Shown here piece by piece: positions 52,801 to 64,000 of a stretch of 64,000 nt of DNA. Location: NCBI RefSeq assembly GCF_037975245.1, contig NC_092570.1, positions 2,871,501 to 2,935,500 on the forward strand, given 5' to 3'. Below the pieces are notes generated by a model, which was given only the letters and a program-made list of their open reading frames with translations, made no database searches and was not told the origin of the DNA. Source of the stretch: Apostichopus japonicus (lineage: Eukaryota; Echinodermata; Holothuroidea; Aspidochirotida; Stichopodidae). Made by a program: the position numbers and the translations under genes. The first letter of the stretch is position 1. Each line of letters begins with the position of its first letter.

Positions 52801-55800
52801 TTAATCCTACTTTGTGGCCCTTTCTTCTTGCATCAGGCTGATCAGGAACTAAACAAGGAGAGGAAAGCAGCTGTAAAGAAGTTACTCATGTTTACGAGAG
52901 TCATGCAGCAGTTACAAAAGTAAGTGCAATTCACAATTTTAGAAAGAAACAACATCATTGAATCCTCGATGTTTGTTTATAGTGTGTAGAATAGCATTCA
53001 ATAATGTCACATTATTTGAACAATAGAAGGGAATACCCACCTGTAATAATAGTGTGGTCTTTGTAGCAACAAATAAATGTGTCTATTGTTTCTGCAGTGA
53101 GATTTGCTAATTATGCAGATCTCATTAAGTTTCCTTGTTTGGCCACTAGACGATTGCCCAATACATACAAACAAGAGGAAACTAATTGTTGTTTTTATGT
53201 TGGGGTGTTAATCAGAGCATTTTATTGTATTTGTGTGATATAGTTAATGTGTGTGTGGCATATATGTAATGTGGGTGTGTGAAACACATTTAAAGTGTGT
53301 GTGGATTGTGGAATATCTTTATTGTGTGTGTGTAAAATATATGTAATGTGTGTGTGTGTGATACATGTAGTACTACTGTGTGTGTGTGGAATGTATCGAA
53401 TATCTGTGTGGAATATATTTAATGTGTGTGTGTGAAACACATTTAAAGTGTGTGTGGATTGTGGAATATCTTTAATGTGTTTGTGTGAATTATATGTTAT
53501 GTGTGTGTGTGATACATGTAGTACTACTGTGTGTGTGTGGAATGTATAGAATGTCCGTGTGGAATGTAAGTGCCAGATACTCCAACACAGAAATGGGCAG
53601 ATGTCTTGTGTCCCTTCAAATCTACTGTCCTACTGTCCTTCAAATCATCTGTTTCAAGAACTCAACAACTTTTAAGTGACTTTCACCTTTTGTTATCTTA
53701 TTCTTTGTCTGTTTACTTACTTTCCCCATTCTCACTGTTTGTTTCAATGCGCCATGAGCGTCTTTTTGACAGAAACCGGCGCATTACAAATGTTTATAGC
53801 CTTCTTAATCCTCGTCGCCCTCATCTTGCTTGAAGAATTTAACAGAGCAAAAACATGGATGGATGAATTGTTGTCTACATTAAATAAAATTTCTGACATT
53901 GAGATTGTATAACCTTCTCTTGTAGTCCTACAAGAGTATGAGTTTAAAAAAATGTAATCTATTATGTATTAAATTTTCAGGGCAGACCTTCAACAGACGT
54001 TGTTAGAATGCGGAATTCTCTCGGCGATGAAAGAATGGTTGATGCCATTACCAGATAAGAGCTTACCCCACCTCAAAATTAGAACAAATTTTCTCAAAGT
54101 ACTGAAATCAGTAAGTAGTTTATTTTTAGTCTTTTGTTTTTAACCTGATAAATACATGTAATAGAATACAAAAGAGACATAATAATCATAATAATATAAT
54201 AATAATAACAATACTAATGATATTAGATGTCGTTAGGAAAAGGCAAAATTTAATGAGGCAATGTAGAAAACTATAGACAGACAGACAGACAGACAGACAG
54301 ATACACAGGAAGAAGAAGGAAATGAAACACAAGAATGCATACAAACAGAAAAGCATGAATGTTTCTTACAAAGTTTACAAATATCCATTTTTCATATAAA
54401 TGCCATCAGTTAAACTCCACACGACAGATTTCTGGTTCAAAGTCCTGATGTCTATGAAAATGTTTTATTGGCATGTTGCTAAGGTATATTTGCAATGGAA
54501 ATGAAGTAATTTATTACTATTATTATACACACAATATTTTACAAAATGATTGATTTTACCTGGAATAAAGTGAAAGTTTGAATAAAATTATTTTACGTTG
54601 AATAAAGTCAATTGTATTTTATTAGATTTGAGATGTTAACACCAATAAGTTTGATTGAATTGGAGCCTTGAGAAGACATTTCTATGTATCAGTGAGCATG
54701 CAACCATTACTTTGTGTTATAAATAATGAGTTACTGATCCCTTTGTTTCTTCTTCTCTGTCCATTTGTTAGAATTGTGACATGTAGTTAACCATTGCCAT
54801 TAAACTGTTTAAGTTGTTGGTATGTATTGTAACCACACTAATTGATAAAGAAAACATTGTGGTCAATTGGTTAAGGAAATGAACTTGCAATCTAAGGATT
54901 GCAGGTTTGAGTCCTTGCCAGAGTTTTACGCTGTGTCCTTGGGCAAGGCACTTTATTTCCATTGCCTCTCTTCAGCCAGGGACCTGTTGAATAACTTGTA
55001 ACAATAATTTAGTTATGCACCCTGTGGGGTGCCCTCTTGGAAACACGTAGATATGTTGCACCGCAGTGCTGCTGGCCCCCACGATAACTGTTGGAATTAT
55101 ACACACTTGCTTGTGTGGGTGTGGGACAAGTGACCAGGGTTTAACTGTGCTAAAGTCATGTGAGAAGAGTTCACATGGCACTAAACTGATGCAGCTTCAA
55201 CTAATTAACAGTTTATTGTTTTATTTTCTATTTCTTCCATCAGTTCCCACCAATTAGCCAGGATCTCCTGAAGAGCAGCGGGGTCGGTAAAGCTGTCATG
55301 ATCCTCTACAGACATCCTAAAGAACTCAGGTTGAATAAAGACCTAGCGGGTAGAATAATTAGTAAGTGAAAACAATCCCTAGCCTGTAGAATAATTAGTA
55401 AGTGTAAACTATACTTTTTGGGCAGTGTCTTCCTTGGAGTTGTAACTGTTTACACTTCTGGCTTTCAATCATCTCTGATTCTTGTATTCTTTCCTTTAAG
55501 TTTAATGTCCGACCTGGTAATACATTTATAGTCGATTATCAAACACTCACCTTTTCAACCTCAGCCTTTCCTGTATAAATACTGATGATAAAGTGCTCCA
55601 CAATCAATTTTAATAACACAGTGATGTATGTTCTTTAATTTAAAGTGTTCAGCTTCCGTGAAAGAATGAATAAAATTAAGGAATCAAGGAATGCAACAAT
55701 AAGCCTCTACTGGGATTTGTTTAATAATTTAAATGAAAATATATTGAAACGTTAAAGAAAATGTGATCAACAATTAGCCTATATTTACAAACTCATCAGA

Positions 55801-57838
55801 CTGGAATCCTCTTGTGTAATTTTAAAACTTGAAAAGGTTCATATGTTACATATGTTTTTTTGTTTTTGCTTTGATAGATCAATATCCAGTTTTCCATTGA
55901 TCTTTACCTATATGATAATCAAAATCTTGTGAGATTTTTAAGCAACCTGTAAAAATGAAAATATATTGAATCGTGAATTAATCAACAATTAGCCTACAGA
56001 GTAAACCCATTAACCGCTTTTTTTGATTCTGTGACCCCTCTCCTCTTCAACTGTCAAGTTTTCTTGGAAGAGGAAATGAGGTTTTTTTTTCCTTAAAATT
56101 TTTTTTTGTTTTTTTTGCAGACAATTGGTCCAGACCTATATTTGGTGTGGATGACAGTTTTCTAGCTATGTCTAAAGAGGAGAGGCAGCACAGAGATTTA
56201 GCTCAGCTCTCAGCTGTCAAGAGACGGAGGATGAGGTAAGAAGCTGAGAAGATGTAGCCTGGTTTTATCTCACCCTGAGTATTTTATAGAAGTAAAAAGG
56301 ATCGGAAAAAATATGGAATTTTCAAGATTGTATTACGTTATGACTGAGAATCATCACAGAGGATAGATGTCTTGAAATGATATTTTTTTTGTCACTTTTT
56401 TGTAATATTTTAATTCTTACTTTTGTAGTTGGGGCAAGGTTGGGGGGGAGGAGCTATATTTATTTTTGTGGTGATAATTAAAACTGGTCTGTCAAAATGT
56501 TTATTCCACACAGAAATTTTTATCTGCAGAAATATTGAATGATAATAAAGATGTACATTTCCAGATCATCCCACTGTTATTTTGTTTTTGATGTTTTTAC
56601 ACAAATCTGTCCTTTTCTTTCAGTTCTGTAGATGGAGAGAGACCAAAGACAATTGAAAGGGCTCTTCAACAAGGAGAGAAGTAAGACTTTTCTTTTGTAA
56701 AATTCTAGTAGCATTTGGTAGTTTAATTTAAACTTACTCACATGCCATCTAGATTACTCTATTGTACACACACACAAACACACACCCAAGATTACAGGCA
56801 TGAGTTTTTTGATGAAATTTTATTTTTGATGAAAAAAAATTTTGATGAAAAAATTTTGATGAAATATTAATGAAATATTTCCAAAATCTCATGGTAATAC
56901 TGTTGATTTCATAGAAACTAGTCTTTTCAAGTTTGGCATTGGAAGTTAATTCATCACCTTAGCCTATTTAATTGTGTCTGGTAACAGCACTACCTTGAGC
57001 AATTTATAAATCTAACAGACAGCATAGGGTTATATTGCAGTGTAAGTGTAACTGTTTTGGGATCTACGAAGTCATTTAAAAGTAAGCAATGACATGAAAA
57101 CCATATTACTTTTTGGTATCATCTGTACTTCAGAGGAAATGTCTTCCTTTAGAATTCCCTTTTGACACATCCTGGTCCAGAATGTAACACATTATATTTG
57201 GTATTTCTTTGATTTATTTATGTGTTTGCTTTCTTTTTGCTTGCTTTTCAAGAGCTCTGAGGCCTGGAGACAAAGGCTGGATAGGTCGAGCTAGAGTACC
57301 GATGCCTTCAAATAAAGACTATCTAGTTAGACCAAAATCAATGGTAGAAGTGGAATTTTCATCTAGTGTAAGTCAATTTTCTTGTTCCGCCATCTTTAAA
57401 GGGTCTCATATATGTCCGACAGCATTCCATATTGAACAAAGCACACACTGGTTGAATTGGTGTCAGGCCTCCACTAATATGTCAACAAACTGTCTTTAAA
57501 GTATTATTATATTTTTTGTGGTTGGCACAATATGGAAGTACCAGACAGGAGCTGTGCCAAGTACAGGATTTCAAAGGTGGGTATGTGAATGGGGAGGGGG
57601 GTATTCCAATTTCCCTGGTAAGGGGGGGGAGGGAAGTAGAAGGTTTAAATCATGACATAACTTCATTTAAATTTGGTCTTGTGGCTGCTCTTTTCTTCCA
57701 TTTCAGAGTTTCAGAAAACCACCTCCGTCCAAACTGGACCAACAGCTGAAAAAGATGAAAGCCTACAAAGCCAAATCCAAGAGTGGTAATATGAGGGCTA
57801 TCAACGTGAACATTGCCGGTGCGAAGATGTCGTTATAG
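40828..57838 (+). CDS. IWS1: IWS1 transcription elongation factor, 19 exons
   Basis: Exons 40828..40846, 41773..41831, 42217..42412, 43385..43573, 44448..44912, 48131..48454, 48947..49123, 49263..49350, 49672..49726, 50265..50313, 50835..51003, 51645..51789, 52837..52919, 53981..54110, 55244..55361, 56121..56235, 56624..56680, 57253..57367, 57707..57838; 2685 nt, 894 aa (human 819), all phases closed. IWS1 binds Spt6 and travels with RNA polymerase II. Seen: N-terminal [20 protein letters not shown] matching the human start; a long acidic disordered arm (to about 595) with tandem repeats; LIADIFG and [12 protein letters not shown], the conserved TND-interacting motif type; [14 protein letters not shown]; the TFIIS-N/LW domain (about 645-790) including [14 protein letters not shown] and WSRPIFG; then ALRPGD and [12 protein letters not shown]. 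Exon 1 (19 nt) and the exon 5-7 acceptors are the least certain. Confidence 0.95.
42533..42899 (-). mobile_element. tRNA-derived SINE, copy 2
   Basis: Same family and orientation as 7404-7761; box B complement gggctcgaacc at 42835-42845, uninterrupted box A head, A/T-rich tail on the left (+) side. It has a short internal duplication (gcaccacagtgcaccac). It lies in IWS1 intron 3, antisense to the gene. Confidence 0.85.
44510..44839 (+). repeat. In-frame coding tandem repeat in IWS1 exon 5
   Basis: Six 45-bp units and two 30-bp units that lack five codons encode [15 protein letters not shown]-type repeats (IWS1 residues about 176-285). The order is 45, 45, 45, 45, 30, 45, 30, 45. Because every unit is a multiple of three, the frame is kept. 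Each full unit has an S-x-x-E acidic site of the CK2 type. Confidence 0.9.
45435..45497. repeat. (GT)n microsatellite
   Basis: About 60 bp of gtgtgt with two gtat interruptions, at the left edge of the AGGTCA repeat field in IWS1 intron 5. Confidence 0.9.
45505..47900. repeat. Complex repeat field rich in AGGTCA half-sites
   Basis: Two block types alternate: one with ttgatattttgggacaagtt (45.7, 46.34, 46.64 and 47.04 kb) and one with ttgagaacgaactgtccgtt (45.8, 46.76 and 47.16 kb). The last two composite copies are 399 bp apart and nearly identical. A cataactcaacaaggga-like sequence with gggtgggtggcccatagt appears at both edges, and a pair near 47.47/47.77 kb is also duplicated. There is no ORF. 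Five perfect DR4 motifs (AGGTCA-n4-AGGTCA) occur at 45612, 45760, 46418, 46713 and 47112, and a DR2 plus DR1 triple at 46120-46140. Confidence 0.85.
52672..52800 (-). mobile_element. LINE ORF2 C-terminal fragment
   Basis: The minus strand reads [14 protein letters not shown] then [20 protein letters not shown] then NAFGQEL and a stop. This is the recurrent end of many metazoan non-LTR reverse transcriptase polyproteins (NRVVNxWNxLPxxVVxAxTVNxFKxxLD). Only about 42 codons remain. It lies in IWS1 intron 12 and ends 36 bp before the exon 13 start. An 11-bp taatcctactt duplication sits at its edge. The clade is not determinable from this piece. Confidence 0.75.
53228..53555. repeat. GT-rich minisatellite with ~153-bp duplicated unit
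   Basis: Runs of tgtgtgtg alternate with gaatatattt, gaaacacatttaaag and gatacatgtagtactact. The gaaacacatttaaag block occurs at 53281 and 53434. It lies in IWS1 intron 13. Confidence 0.85.
54273..54302. repeat. (CAGA)n microsatellite
   Basis: About seven perfect gaca/caga tetranucleotides in IWS1 intron 14. Confidence 0.9.
54855..55165 (+). mobile_element. tRNA-derived SINE, copy 3 (diverged)
   Basis: Same family as the other two but on +: gtggtcaattggttaagg head, box B GGTTTGAGTCC at 54904-54914, then ctgtgtccttgggcaaggca and caccctgtggggtgccc. It is more diverged and ends about 80 bp before IWS1 exon 15. Confidence 0.8.
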
Positions 57839-60800
57839 TCCCGCAGGATGTCAAAGGATAGATACAGTCGAGACGACCGAGAACATGTGTTCGTGTGTGA
57901 TGATGTCAGACATAGCCGTCGGTCGACGTCGTGTGTAACTTTTCGAAAGGAGATTGGCGGATGTCCGATAGGCAGAGGACGGATCTCGGAAGGACCGTTT
58001 CCAAAGTTACCTCGGTGGTGGTTTCAAGGCGCATATTCAGGGTCAGTTTCTGCATTTAATTAGGGCAGATGGAATCAATGGACTAGCAGCTCTCTGAAGC
58101 AAGACAATGACGACGAACAAGTTGTCGCTGCCTAAATTTCATCAGGAATGGAGTCCGTAGACAATCGGTAATAAAGCTGACGGACCCTGTCTTCTTTTGA
58201 TGTGAGATTTAGTGGATGATATGTAAAACAGTTGTGTCCAGTTTAAAGGTTCGACTTGCCACAAGCATCTTTCAGAAATTACCTGGGAACAGTTTCAAAT
58301 CCTTTCTGGTTTGTGTTTGTGTATTCACCCATTTGTGGATGATTGAATATAGGATGGGAATTTTTCCAAGCTTCAGCGGTAATTAGTCAGTGTCTTAATA
58401 CTCTCTCTTGCTCGGACATCTGTAGATGCTTATATCGACATGCTCGCAGGATGAACCAGGTCGTGGAAAGTGGTTGAAATTTAAACTTGCTTCAAGCATC
58501 CATCTGACTCATTTGACAAAGATGTACTAGATTGCTTCCACCAAAGAGGAACCTTTCATTTAAATAACAAATGTCTTGCTTTACTGCAAACACTTTAGTT
58601 TGACATTTTATATTTTGCTCTGCATGTATTGGCTTACCCAGGGCCAGAAGAATTCATGCAGAGTTTAATTTTGTTTGGTTAACCTGTAATTACTGATTGA
58701 GTAACCTTGGGTCATGAACCAATATCATGTGTAGGAAGAAGCTTCTTTTTAATGTTAAGAGAACAACTTGCAAATAACTGCCACAAGCCATACCAGAAAA
58801 TAATTTGATACTTTTTTAATCATAAATGTCAATACTTCATAAAAAAGTAAGATGCTGACATAATTTCTCTGATTTTAGAAGATTTAAGGACGTAATGAAG
58901 CTGTAATGTGTGTAGTTCAAGTAGCACTGAAAATTTCAAGCTATTCCCCTGCTAATCGCCATTGGGTTTCTCCATTTGCCAGTGGAAAGATTAAACTACT
59001 GGCATTTTTTTTCCGCCAGTGGACATTATTCTTCCGAGTAGACATAAATATTAAAAACGTGATAAGTCGGTTAACAATCGTCAGTCACAAAATGGGCATG
59101 ATTTTGTGTCTCACATTAAGTCCGGTAGTCTGCTTGTAATAATAATAATAATAATAATTATAGTATTGAGGATTTATAGAGCGCAGACATATCCAACTAT
59201 AACGGTGCTTGTCATCAGCAAGTATTCTTGGGCGGCTTCTCTCATCGGCTTGCACAGTAACCGATGTGTGCTGTAAATGCAGGAAGATGCCAGTAGGAAC
59301 TAGTTTTTAGCCAGTAGATATTTTAAAACCTTGCATATTTTTATTGGGGGTGGGGTGGGGCAAGTGGTTAAATTTTTTTAAATTTTAGACTTGCCATGGA
59401 AGGTGCCAGAAACTTAAATCTCTTTCTCACATTGTCACTGAATGATAACAGGAGTCGTTTGCTCCATGGAAGTTATGCTGAGAAGTCATGCGGTGATGAT
59501 GCATTGATAACCTTTGGTGTTGATAGATGCCGTGCTGTACCATTAGTTACTGCAGAATTACTTTTAATTGTGAATGTTGTGCAATTTTTGGTGCTCATTG
59601 CGTGGTATCATCGACCTGTTTAGAATAAGATTTCACCAAACCTGAGTTTGCAGCAGGCCCATATCCAGGAAGAAGTAAAGGGGCAGTTTCCTCTCCTGTG
59701 TAAACTAATACACACCCCTCCAACCTTCCCCCCCCCCCACCCTCTCCGATCTGAGTCACCATAATGTGTGCAAAATATCACAAGTTATGGGACAGAAGAA
59801 TTATGCCCCTTCTTAAATTGTTGTTGTCCCTCCATCATTGTTGGCACCCTGCCAACCCAACTCCTGGCTATGGTTCCTGGTTTGCTGCATGCATGCATGT
59901 TGGGTATTTAAAAGTAGTCATATTAGGTTGAAGATAGCCTGTTAAAAAACCGGTATGGAATTTAACCAGTTTATGGAAATATTTCACAAGTTTTGTAGCA
60001 CTTTTGTGTGTACCATATATATATCATGTGTACTCAGGGTCCGCACACGTAAAACTGCACAATACCTTCGCTATTGTAGCAAGTTTGGTCATATATATGG
60101 CAGTGTTGCGTGCCACAGCAGCAGACAAATTATTGACACAAAGTTTAACTGTAATGGTATCAACAATTTGCCAAGTTCTTGCAAAGCAGTGGTATCAGCA
60201 GGCCCGACTAGATGGTGGGGGAGCAGACATACCAGGGCAAAAAAAAACAGCTCCATAGCTTGAGTCGATTAGTTGGCCTTGGCATGTAACAGAATAAAAA
60301 AATACTGCATTGTGATTTTCATCGTCATTTTCATACAGTTTACTTAATGTAACGTGGCATCTAAAAAAGAGTTCCTAGTGACATCATTGTCCCTCAAGAC
60401 TAGTCTTGGCTTTCTGACACCCCTGTTTATCAGAACAGTTCATACAGAAACTTGAATCGCTGCCAAATATTAAAGGCTTTATATTAAGGACAAAGGTAAA
60501 CATGCTATTTCCAGATTTTAAAGTTTGTCCAACTCAGAGCCATTTTTAAAGCACAAACAGGTTTTTGTTGTTGAGAATAATGGAATTCATAGTCCATTGT
60601 ATTGTGCAAAGTTAAACTTGTTTGTACTTTGTAATTGTCTGATTTGTAATATCGCTCTCTAAAGTGTGTCCCTCCCAACTGAGTGCACTGTGTGTGTGTT
60701 TGAATACAGTTAATATAGTACAATACAGTACTATAACACATATGACCTCAGTTATACACTGCTGTGTTAGGGTGTGCATTTTCAGCTGTTTCCTGCAGGG

Positions 60801-61365
60801 CTTATAATGTCATGTCAGGAAACGGTTATAGTTGATTCCATGAGTGACACGTTGTGAATTTCACATTTCTTTCTTCTTTTCGAATCAGATGTTTCAATTT
60901 TAGGAGAGTTTGTTACGTTTGAAAGCGAACTGTAAAAAATCTTCATGTATCTAGTCTCACCTTCTTTGCCCAAACCAATTTTAATGAGCAATTGCTTTGA
61001 TAAACATTTCAGTTTGTACCACAAATGGAAACAGGTATCGTTAAGGAATGCAAGATCCTTCAGAGCTATTATTCTTTACCCATCTTCTCATAATTACATA
61101 TTGTAGCCTTCCCTATATAAGCAGACCGCACACAGTTGTTATGTTTGTTATAGGTATTGTTTTTAAAAGGCATTGTGCCAACAAATAAGACTTGAAATGT
61201 TATCGTTGAAATGGATCGTAGCCTTATGTGGTAATTCAACTTTTTGTACAGTCCTTGCAACTTCCTTGGTTATAAGGTATTGGTCAAAAAGGAATTGTTT
61301 CATTCTGGTCGATGAGTCATCTTTGGAAGAAAACAAAAGAATAGAAAAACTTGCAAGAAAGTAGG
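57839..61365. other. IWS1 3' UTR and gene-poor DNA
   Basis: After the IWS1 stop a poly(A) signal AATAAA is at 58170-58175. Beyond it I see an (AAT)n run near 59140 and short homopolymer tracts, but no ORF with recognisable protein features. Confidence 0.5.
58170..58175 (+). terminator. Candidate IWS1 poly(A) signal AATAAA
   Basis: AATAAA 332 bp after the IWS1 stop, inferred from hexamer and position. Confidence 0.5.
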
Positions 61366-61369
61366 ACAT

Positions 61370-62565
61370 GATATGTATCATGAGTAAGATGGTACAGGCA
61401 AGATACCAGGAGGTGATATGTATCATCAATAAGATGGTACAGGCAAGATACCAGGAGGTGATATGTATCATCAATAAGATGGTACAGGCAAGATACCAGG
61501 AGGTGATATGTATCATCAATAAGATGGTACAGGCAAGATACCAGGAGGTGATATGTATCATCAATAAGATGGTACAGGCAAGATACCAGGAGGTGATATG
61601 TATCATGAGTAAGATGGTATAGGCAAGATACCAGGAGGTGATATGTATCATCAATAAGATGGTACAGGCAAGATACCAGGAGGTGATATGTATCATCAAT
61701 AAGATGGTACAGGCAAGATACCAGGAGGTGATATGTATCATCAATAAGATGGTATAGGCAAGATACCAGGAGGTGATATGTATCATCAATAAGATGGTAT
61801 AGGCAAGATACCAGGAGGTGATATGTATCATCAATAAGATGGTATAGGCAAGATACCAGGAGGTGATATGTATCATCAATAAGATGGTACAGGCAAGATA
61901 CCAGGAGGTGATATGTATCATCAATAAGATGGTACAGGCAAGATACCAGGAGGTGATATGTATCATCAATAAGATGGTACAGGCAAGATACCAGGAGGTG
62001 ATATGTATCATCAATAAGATGGTACAGGCAAGATACCAGGAGGTGATATGTATCATGAGTAAGATGGTATAGGCAAGATACCAGGAGGTGATATGTATCA
62101 TCAATAAGATGGTATAGGCAAGATACCAGGAGGTGATATGTATCATCAATAAGATGGTACAGGCAAGATACCAGGAGGTGATATGTATCATCAATAAGAT
62201 GGTATAGGCAAGATACCAGGAGGTGATATGTATCATCAATAAGATGGTATAGGCAAGATACCAGGAGGTGATATGTATCATCAATAAGATGGTATAGGCA
62301 AGATACCAGGAGGTGATATGTATCATCAATAAGATGGTACAGGCAAGATACCAGGAGGTGATATGTATCATCAATAAGATGGTATAGGCAAGATACCAGG
62401 AGGTGATATGTATCATCAATAAGATGGTACAGGCAAGATACCAGGAGGTGATATGTATCATGAGTAAGATGGTACAGGCAAGATACCAGGAGGTGATATG
62501 TATCATCAATAAGATGGTACAGGCAAGATACCAGGAGGTGATATGTATCATCAATAAGATCATAT
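61370..62565. repeat. 45-bp minisatellite, ~26.5 units
   Basis: Unit: gatatgtatcatcaataag, atggtac, then aggcaagataccaggaggt. Units differ at two places only: caat or gagt after tatcat, and ggtac or ggtat. The gagt form is at units 1, 6, 16 and 25. The unit order Cc Cc Cc Cc Gt is shared by units 2-6 and 12-16. The unit length is divisible by three, so several frames stay open through the array, but no gene signals surround it. Confidence 0.97.
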
Positions 62566-64000
62566 AGGGAAGTTGTCAATAATTTGATTTCTGTAAATAT
62601 ATGAAAAATACATTCAACAAGGAAAATGGACAAAATAATGTGAAATTCTTTATGTTTTCAAGTTGTATACGTTGAACCAACACCCCTGTGCTATCCCTAA
62701 CCCACCCCTCCCCCTGTTGAACCTCTAGTTCAAATCGTCACCATCTTGGCAATTAATTATTACACTGAAGGTAGTCACAGTTGAAGGTACCTAATTGATG
62801 TATATAGACCTAAAAATTTGGTGAACCGAGTTATGTATACTAAACAAGGAACAGAAAGAAGGAACTTATTTTTAACCTTCGTACTAAGGCTTATACCAAC
62901 ACAATACACGGGAACAAACAAGTTTTGAACGGTGGTACAAAAAATAAAAGGTGTGTTCTAACAGGTTCTGGCACCTTTCAGTGTTTTTGTAACCATAGAA
63001 ATCCAACGACCCGTAGATATGTACTATTGTTACGGAATGCTGGCACATGAAAGAAATGTAAAGAAGGGCTAGGTCAGGCGGTTCCTAGTCAGAGAGAACA
63101 ATTGGTCGAGGGGCCTACAGTAAATATTTGGGATCGAAACAAACAGAAGTCAAAAACTAATCAAGTCACGTATATATAGTAGGCAAACCCTTTACGTAGC
63201 GCTTGAGCTGTTTCACACATTGGCAAGTTAATTTTCTGCCATACCCTTTGATCTTTTATGTGAGCATGAAGACACCCTGATGCAATTCGCTCATATACAG
63301 TGTAGTTATGTTAACGGGTTATATCACTATATCATGAAGAAAATTGGCGGAAAAATTCATTTGAAGCAAAAACAAAATTTCGAGTTCATTCCATTGACGG
63401 TCATGTCGTCTATCTAGAGTGAATTCGATGGTTCTGGGGGTTGATGGAACTAATATTTATCAACTTGTTGTAAGGCCTTTTATTGACAATATGAAATCTC
63501 TATAAACGAGGTACGTTAAAATTGAACTACAAAAAGAAATTGATGGTACCAAGATTTGTTTTAGCACTGCTTTGTGCTCATTTTTAGGTGGTTTTTCAAT
63601 ATTGTGAACCGCAGTGATTGATACAGAATTATTAATACCAAACATATATAGATATTCCAAAAGTGTTCGTTAGTGTGTTGGAGGACTTTTTGCGACCACT
63701 TTAGCATATCTAGCAGATATTATGTTCTGTGATCTCTATATATACAAAAGTGATTACAATACTTTTAACTTTAAAAAGTCCGTGTTACTAACTAGCCAGA
63801 AATAACATCATTCCTACAGCCTCGATTCAGGCCCGTAGCCAGGCCGGGCACAGAGAGGCTGCCCCCACCCTCCACCGTGCAGACTTCTGTGACCCCCCAC
63901 CTATGCCATCAACATGTGGGAACAAACCAGACCAAGTTACAGGACACGGACTGTGGACCTTAAATCTTTTGGTGCCTCTTCGACTCAGAATCGTCTCGAT
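62566..64000. other. Gene-free tail of the window
   Basis: AT-rich DNA with no supported gene. The stretch from about 63830 (aggcccgtagccaggccggg) looks like the edge of a dispersed repeat that runs toward the window end, but too little is seen to classify it. Confidence 0.4.

Noticed and set aside
54904-54914. tRNA gene
   Set aside because: Box A/B motifs are present but the segment cannot be folded into a full tRNA by eye and matches the two other SINE copies downstream of the head.
61163-62633. Two overlapping minus-strand ORFs of 466 and 438 codons, plus open + frames
   Set aside because: They are the 45-bp minisatellite read in different frames; the unit length is a multiple of three and has no stop. 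No promoter, splice or conserved residues support a protein.

Overview
The window is nuclear DNA of an animal. It is AT-rich, intron-dense (introns of about 0.1-3.2 kb with canonical GT-AG borders) and full of short interspersed and tandem repeats. Five conserved eukaryotic genes can be rebuilt exon by exon with matching splice phases. An intact class II CPD photolyase, the intron-rich gene structures, and the mix of tRNA-derived SINEs, TTAA-flanked DNA transposons and LINE debris suggest a marine invertebrate. An echinoderm such as a holothurian is my best guess, but that placement is inference, not shown by any single marker.

Layout: PARL, the mitochondrial rhomboid protease, lies on + at 258-5782 (9 exons, 350 aa). 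IFT81, an intraflagellar transport coiled-coil protein, lies on - at 10591-20001 (13 exons, 675 aa) and converges on PARL. A class II CPD photolyase lies on + at 25219-35556 (10 coding exons, 509 aa) and diverges from IFT81. MMGT1/EMC5, a small ER membrane protein, lies on - at 38391-40432 (4 exons, 110 aa). IWS1, the Spt6-partner elongation factor, lies on + at 40828-57838 (19 exons, 894 aa). MMGT1 and IWS1 start codons are only about 395 bp apart and head to head, so they probably share a promoter region. The last 6 kb holds no gene that I can support; it has a 45-bp minisatellite of about 26 units.

The genes are unrelated housekeeping or cilium functions and do not form a pathway. The less ordinary content is in the non-coding DNA. 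A 1.85-kb TTAA-flanked element with inverted termini and a THAP-like ORF remnant (Kolobok-like) sits in photolyase intron 3. A 2.4-kb repeat field in IWS1 intron 5 carries five perfect AGGTCA-n4-AGGTCA (DR4) motifs. A 55-bp minisatellite in IFT81 intron 12 has a 275-bp higher-order period and runs to the splice donor. A near-perfect 50-bp palindrome lies at 9935-9984. There are three copies of a tRNA-derived SINE, a LINE C-terminal fragment just upstream of an IWS1 splice acceptor, two related TTAA MITEs, and a foldback element with a TTAGGG-like core. IWS1 exon 5 contains an in-frame tandem expansion of an acidic SDGE motif.
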